This document shows, piece after piece, positions 1-5,241 of a stretch of DNA of 5,241 nucleotides. The position numbers and the translations under genes are program-made. Below the pieces are notes generated by a model. It ran no database searches. It was not told where the DNA came from and was given only the letters and a program-made list of their open reading frames with translations. Position 1 is the first letter of the stretch. The number at the start of each line of letters is the position of its first letter. The stretch is from NCBI GenBank assembly GCA_035544395.1, contig DATKFM010000174.1:1-5241 (forward strand), written 5' to 3'. The DNA is from DATKFM01 sp035544395. GTDB lineage: Bacteria; Pseudomonadota; Alphaproteobacteria; Dongiales; Dongiaceae.

Positions 1-257
1 GCCTTCACATCCGACTCGTCCCACAAGGAGGCGAACACATAGGGCGTATCGTCCGACGAGGGGTGTATCGAGCAATATTCCGTGCAGACCACGCCCCAGC
101 CGCCTTCGGCCTTCGCTTCGCGCATGGCCGCCACCGAACGCGGCATGCGATTGCCCATGCCGCTGCAATGGGGCACCTGGAAGAACCGGTTGCGGGCGGT
201 GACCGGCCCGATCCGGACGGGCTCGAACAACAGGTCATAGCGGGGATTGCGGGACAT
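1..257 (-). CDS. Trimethylamine dehydrogenase-like flavin oxidoreductase, N-terminal part (cut by left edge)
   Basis: The first 85 residues of a flavoprotein are visible; the rest lies beyond the left edge. Reading from the ATG at 257, the start (NPRYDLLFEPVRIGP, then ARNRFFQVPHC) follows the opening of the TIM-barrel FMN domain of bacterial trimethylamine dehydrogenase closely. Cys31 (Cys30 without the initiator Met) aligns with the cysteine that forms the 6-S-cysteinyl-FMN bond in that enzyme. The EGGW and TEYCS motifs (about residues 51-63) are also kept; the tyrosine in TEYCS aligns with Tyr60 of the amine-binding aromatic bowl, which I recall being Gln in dimethylamine and histamine dehydrogenases. 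Known family members are soluble, carry FMN plus a 4Fe-4S cluster, and oxidatively demethylate or deaminate amines, passing electrons to ETF. A purine-rich stretch (complement of 265-271) sits seven bases before the start as a weak ribosome binding site. The family call is firm; the substrate is not, because the other substrate-contacting residues and the cluster cysteines are off the window. Confidence 0.9.
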   Translation of the reverse strand, partial: MSRNPRYDLLFEPVRIGPVTARNRFFQVPHCSGMGNRMPRSVAAMREAKAEGGWGVVCTEYCSIHPSSDDTPYVFASLWDESDVK

Positions 258-345
258 TCAGTTACTTTCTTGATTGGGCATGACAGGCAGACGTGACGCG
301 CGCCGGCGCCGCTGATGGCCCGACGCGAATTGCACCAGCGCCGGA

Positions 346-2307
<1,962 letters not shown>

Positions 2308-2467
2308 CGAAGCCTTCCCCATTTTTGCGATTGCATAGCATGGCCGGGGTGGTTCGGCGAGGGCGGCCCAGGGCGTTGGAATTGCCATCCTTTTCCTGCA
2401 TTGCCCCCATGCGCGCAGGCGGTTGGACGGGCCGCCATGCAGGCCTTAGGCTGCCGTCAGCGTCATC
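2308..2467. other. Divergent intergenic region between the synthetase and transporter genes
   Basis: These 160 bases must hold the promoters of both the synthetase gene (leftward) and the transporter pair (rightward), because the genes diverge here. I see no convincing -35/-10 pair in either direction. The AT-richest patches are around 2320-2340 and 2380-2402. The only symmetry is a short imperfect inverted repeat, GCAGGCGG at 2415-2422 against CCGCCATGC at 2432-2440, with one bulged base. It could be an operator or chance in GC-rich DNA. No small gene is supported here. Confidence 0.5.
2313..2320 (-). promoter_or_regulatory. Ribosome binding site of the acetoacetyl-CoA synthetase gene
   Basis: On the minus strand this reads GGGGAAGG, five bases before the ATG at 2307. 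It is the best Shine-Dalgarno match in the region and decides the start. The in-frame ATG at 2322 runs straight into this site, and the in-frame ATG at 2388 would give an unsupported 27-residue extension. Confidence 0.7.
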
Positions 2468-3472
2468 ATGGTTCAAACCCTGCAGCCGATCGCCTATTTC
2501 CGCTCCGTGCCGCCGCCGGTGCAGGCCGCAGTCTATATGGTCACCGCCTCGCTGCTGTTCGCCGCCCTGAGCGCGACGATCCGGCATCTCAGCACCGGGC
2601 TGCACACCTTCGAGGTCACCTTCTTCCGCAATCTCGCCGGGCTGGTGTTCATGCTGCCCTGGCTCTTCCGCTCCGGCCTGGGGGGTCTCAGGACCGGGCG
2701 GTTCATGCTCTATGGCTGGCGGTCGTTCCTCAGTCTCCTTTCCATGCTCTGCGGATTCACGTCGCTCACGCTCTTGCCGTTCGACAAGGCAATCGCGCTC
2801 AGCTTCACCGTGCCGCTGTTTGCCACCGCGGGCGCCGCACTGGTCCTGCGGGAAGATGTGCGGGCGCGGCGCTGGACCGCCACCATCATCGGCTTCATCG
2901 GCGTGCTGATCATCCTGCATCCGGGGTTGGGCAGCAGCGAATTGACCAGCAGCAGCGCGGCCGCACTGGGCGCTGGGCTGTCGCTACTGGCGGCGCTGCT
3001 CTCGGCCGTGATCACGCTGATCGTCAAGGACTTGGCCCGCACCGAGCCCAGCGACGCCATCGTGACATACATGGTCCTGCTGCTGACGCCGATGTCGCTG
3101 ATCCCGGCCATCCCTTATTGGGAGTGGCCGGCGATGGAGCTGTGGCTGTGGATCCTCATCATGGGCGCCTTCGGCAGCTTCGGCCATATGTGCTACATCC
3201 GCGCCTTCGCCCGGGCCGATGCGTCGGCGGTGATGCCCTATGACTACACACGGATGATCTTCGCGACGGTCATCGGATACTTCGCCTTCAACGAGGCGCC
3301 GGATATCTGGACCTGGATCGGCGCCGCTGTCATCGCGGGGGCCGCGATCTACATCGCCCACCGCGAATCGATCCGCCGGCAATCGGTGGCGACCACCGCC
3401 GCCGCCGCGGCAAGCGAGCCGGCCGCGCTCGCGCCGCTGGTACGTCAGGGCAACGAGGACAAGCAGCCATGA
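2468..3472 (+). CDS. EamA-family (DMT superfamily) transporter, first of a coupled pair
   Basis: A 334-residue integral inner-membrane protein with about ten hydrophobic segments (roughly residues 20-38, 46-66, 79-97, 103-125, 135-152, 164-187, 197-216, 223-245, 258-277 and 281-298). These fall into two EamA repeats, about 20-150 and 165-297. Family-typical motifs are FFRNLAG at 52-58, LSFTVPLFAT at 111-120, RRWTATIIGFIGVLI at 134-148 and ADASAVMPYDY at 250-260. EamA proteins are secondary carriers that mostly export or import small metabolites (amino acids, riboflavin, S-adenosylmethionine and others); the substrate here cannot be deduced. A soluble, Ala-rich tail (about 300-334) follows the last helix. 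The ATG at 2468 is the first usable start after an in-frame stop at 2447 but has no clear Shine-Dalgarno sequence; Met24 (2537) is an alternative, just inside the first helix. The stop codon overlaps the start of the next gene, so the two are almost certainly co-transcribed. Confidence 0.92.
   Translation: MVQTLQPIAYFRSVPPPVQAAVYMVTASLLFAALSATIRHLSTGLHTFEVTFFRNLAGLVFMLPWLFRSGLGGLRTGRFMLYGWRSFLSLLSMLCGFTSLTLLPFDKAIALSFTVPLFATAGAALVLREDVRARRWTATIIGFIGVLIILHPGLGSSELTSSSAAALGAGLSLLAALLSAVITLIVKDLARTEPSDAIVTYMVLLLTPMSLIPAIPYWEWPAMELWLWILIMGAFGSFGHMCYIRAFARADASAVMPYDYTRMIFATVIGYFAFNEAPDIWTWIGAAVIAGAAIYIAHRESIRRQSVATTAAAAASEPAALAPLVRQGNEDKQP
3455..3459 (+). promoter_or_regulatory. Ribosome binding site of the second transporter gene
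   Basis: GAGGA lies nine bases before the ATG at 3469, inside the last codons of the first transporter gene. Together with the ATGA stop/start overlap (3469-3472) it supports the start at 3469 and translation coupled to the upstream gene. Confidence 0.55.
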
Positions 3473-4410
3473 CCGATCTGGCGATGGCGGGACGCCTGCA
3501 GGCGCGCTGGCTGGCGCTGCCGGGCAACACGCGCGGCGCTCTGTGGATGCTGGCTTCGGGCGTCGGCTTCACGGTGATGGCCGTGGCCATCAAGATCCTG
3601 GGCGCGCGGCTCGACAGTTTCCAGGTGGCGTTTTTCCGAATCATCTTCGGCTTTATCGTCATCCTGCCGATCACGGGCTATTTCGGCATGACCGGCGGAT
3701 TTTCGTTCCTGCGCACGCGGCATCTCCATGTCCATGCGGTGCGCGGCGTCCTGGGCATGGTGGCGATGTATTGCAGCTACTACGCCCTGGCGCGCATCGA
3801 GCTGGCGGATTTCACCGCGCTCAGTTTCACCAAGCCGCTGTTCGCCACCGTGCTCGCCGTGATCATCCTGGGCGAGGTGGTGCGCTGGCGGCGCTGGACG
3901 GCGACGATCGTGGGCTTCATCGGCGTGCTGATCATGATGCGGCCGGGCTCGGGCACGTTCCAGACCGCCGGCTTCTTCGCCCTGGGCGAGGCGTTTTCCA
4001 TCGCCTTCCTGGTGACTCTGGTGAAGCGGCTGCCGGCGCGGGAGACGACGCTGGGCATGCTGTTCTACTTCGGCGCCATCGCCAGCATCCTGTCGCTGCC
4101 CGGCGCAATCTACACCTGGCGCAGTCCTTCGCCGGAAGAGTGGGGGCTGCTGCTGGTGATCGGCGCGCTGGGCGCTGCCTCGCAATCCTTCTGGATCCGC
4201 GCCTTCCGCTGTGCCGATGCGTCCCTGGTTGCGGCGTTCGATTACCTGCGGCTGCCGCTGGCGGCCACCGTCGGCATGATCTGGTTCGCCGAAGTCCCGT
4301 CGGTCTGGACGGTGGTGGGTGCGGTCGTCATCGTCGCCAGCACGATCTACATCGCCCGCCGCGAAGCGTCGCTGCGAATCGAGCCGGCGGCCCCCATCGC
4401 GCAGAAATAG
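3469..4410 (+). CDS. EamA-family (DMT superfamily) transporter, second of a coupled pair
   Basis: A 313-residue ten-helix inner-membrane protein with two EamA repeats, about residues 23-157 and 167-297. It is a paralogue of the preceding gene along its whole length. Compare FQVAFFRIIFG (51-61), LSFTKPLFAT (118-127), RRWTATIVGFIGVLI (141-155), IRAFRCADAS (243-252) and the closing IYIARRE (293-299) with the matching segments of its neighbour. The main differences are a much shorter soluble tail and a lysine (Lys122) in place of valine in the LSFT-x-PLFAT motif of the fourth helix. The start ATG overlaps the upstream TGA in an ATGA arrangement and has GAGGA nine bases before it. Small-metabolite transport is the family role; the substrate and direction are unknown. 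Whether the pair works as a heteromer or as two separate carriers cannot be told from sequence. It ends 27 bases before the convergent protease gene. Confidence 0.93.
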   Translation: MTDLAMAGRLQARWLALPGNTRGALWMLASGVGFTVMAVAIKILGARLDSFQVAFFRIIFGFIVILPITGYFGMTGGFSFLRTRHLHVHAVRGVLGMVAMYCSYYALARIELADFTALSFTKPLFATVLAVIILGEVVRWRRWTATIVGFIGVLIMMRPGSGTFQTAGFFALGEAFSIAFLVTLVKRLPARETTLGMLFYFGAIASILSLPGAIYTWRSPSPEEWGLLLVIGALGAASQSFWIRAFRCADASLVAAFDYLRLPLAATVGMIWFAEVPSVWTVVGAVVIVASTIYIARREASLRIEPAAPIAQK

Positions 4411-4437
4411 ATTCTTCACCTTCCACCTGCATCGGCG

Positions 4438-5241
4438 CTACGGCTTCGGCGCGGGCGGGCGCGCCGCCGGCGTCACTTGGAAGACATGCTTCTCGGTCCG
4501 CCGCAGCACGGCCAATTCCGCCGGCTTGCCGATGCGTTCGGCTGACAGCAGGCGGTGCAGGCTGTCGATGCCGGGCGTCGGCGTGCCGTCGAAGGCGACG
4601 ATCACATCGCCCTCCATCAGCCCGGCGCGGCCGGCGGGGCTGTCCGGCTCCACATTCATCACCCGCAAGCCGGATTCGGCCGCAAGCTGATGGAAGCGGG
4701 CGACGCGGCGGGGCAGCGCCATGGTCTGGCCGCCGACGCCGATATAGCTGCGGCGAACCTTGCCGTGGCGGATCAGCTCGCTGACCACGAATTTCGCGGT
4801 GTTGCTGGCGATAGCGAAGCAAAGGCCCTGGGCGGCGAGGATGATGGCGGTGTTGACGCCGATGATCTCGCCCTGAGCCGTCACCAGCGGGCCGCCGGAA
4901 TTGCCGGGATTGAGCGCCGCGTCGGTCTGCACGACATCGTCGATCAGCCGCCCGGCATAGCTGCGCAGCGAGCGGCCAAGGGCGCTGACCACGCCGGCGG
5001 TCACCGTGCATTCGAAGCCGAAGGGATTGCCGATGGCGACCACGAGCTGCCCCACGCGCATCCTTCCGGAGTCGCCGAACGGCACATGGGCCAGCCCGTC
5101 GCCATGGAGCTGGAGCACGGCGAGATCGGTGTCCGGATCCTCGCCCACCAGATAGGCCGGCAAGGTGCGGCCATCCATCAGCGTCGCCATCACGCTGGAG
5201 GCGCCGTGGATCACATGGCTGTTGGTGACCAGCAGGCCGTC
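4438..5241 (-). CDS. HtrA/Deg-like S1C serine protease with one PDZ domain, C-terminal part (cut by right edge)
   Basis: The C-terminal 267 residues are visible, and the start lies beyond the right edge. Counting from the edge, all three catalytic residues of a trypsin-fold HtrA protease are present. His9 is in TNSHV (codon 5215-5217), Asp39 in DPDTDLAVL (codon 5125-5127) and Ser115 in NPGNSGGPL (codon 4897-4899). AIGNPFG and TAGVVSALGRSL are further family landmarks. A single PDZ domain follows (about 163-255), starting at YIGV (166-169) and including SPAGRAGL and GDVIVAFDG. The protein then ends in a short Pro/Ala-rich tail with no second PDZ, unlike DegP. HtrA proteins degrade or monitor misfolded proteins, usually in the periplasm; whether this one has a signal peptide or anchor cannot be seen. 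An in-frame GTG at 5214 is not the start, because using it would remove the catalytic histidine. From single-PDZ relatives I infer that a few dozen N-terminal residues are missing. Confidence 0.93.
   Translation of the reverse strand, partial: DGLLVTNSHVIHGASSVMATLMDGRTLPAYLVGEDPDTDLAVLQLHGDGLAHVPFGDSGRMRVGQLVVAIGNPFGFECTVTAGVVSALGRSLRSYAGRLIDDVVQTDAALNPGNSGGPLVTAQGEIIGVNTAIILAAQGLCFAIASNTAKFVVSELIRHGKVRRSYIGVGGQTMALPRRVARFHQLAAESGLRVMNVEPDSPAGRAGLMEGDVIVAFDGTPTPGIDSLHRLLSAERIGKPAELAVLRRTEKHVFQVTPAARPPAPKP

Noticed and set aside
303..344. Inverted repeat CCGGCGC (303-309) / GCGCCGG (338-344) after the synthetase stop, containing an 8-base palindrome at 304-311
   Set aside because: The loop would be 28 bases and no T tract follows on either strand, so it is not a credible intrinsic terminator.
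2322..2388. N-terminal extension of the synthetase from an ATG at 2388, and an alternative ATG at 2322
   Set aside because: The extension does not resemble the family, and the ATG at 2307 has a well-placed GGGGAAGG and gives the usual family length.
3445..4419. A 324-codon open frame on the minus strand opposite the second transporter, and a 413-codon plus-strand frame at 3543-4784
   Set aside because: Both overlap the second transporter, which has clear EamA motifs; their translations show only GC-driven Arg/Asp/Gln or Arg/Gly/Ala-rich composition.
4448..4465. Hairpin GGCGCG / CGCGCC near the convergent gene ends
   Set aside because: It lies inside the last codons of the protease gene, has a six-base stem and lacks a T tract; chance is likely in such GC-rich sequence.

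Overview
The window is high in GC throughout and carries five protein-coding genes, two of them cut by the window edges. Dense coding, G/C-rich third codon positions and the gene families present suggest an alphaproteobacterium (Rhodospirillales or Rhizobiales-like). That placement is inferred from family resemblance; no rRNA or other marker is present to confirm it.

Left part, minus strand: position 1-257 holds the first 85 residues of an Old-Yellow-Enzyme-type flavoprotein of the trimethylamine/dimethylamine/histamine dehydrogenase group. The cysteine that carries the covalent FMN is in place. Upstream of it on the same strand lies a complete acetoacetyl-CoA synthetase (346-2307), separated by 88 bases with no convincing terminator. 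The two could be co-transcribed, giving a catabolic pair: one activates acetoacetate to acetoacetyl-CoA (ketone bodies, leucine or polyhydroxybutyrate breakdown), and the other oxidises an amine-like substrate.

Middle, plus strand: a 160-base divergent intergenic region (2308-2467) separates the synthetase from two consecutive EamA-family (drug/metabolite transporter superfamily) membrane proteins, 2468-3472 and 3469-4410. They overlap by the ATGA motif and are clearly paralogous along their whole length, so they look like a translationally coupled product of an old tandem duplication. Their substrate cannot be read from sequence.

Right part, minus strand: converging on the transporters after only 27 bases is the C-terminal 267 residues of an HtrA/Deg-type (S1C) serine protease with an intact His-Asp-Ser triad and a single PDZ domain. 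Its N-terminus lies beyond the right edge.

No RNA gene, CRISPR array, insertion sequence, phage feature or unknown multi-gene system was found. This looks like an ordinary chromosomal metabolic and transport neighbourhood. The points most worth checking are the coupled transporter pair and the amine-dehydrogenase-like flavoprotein at the left edge.
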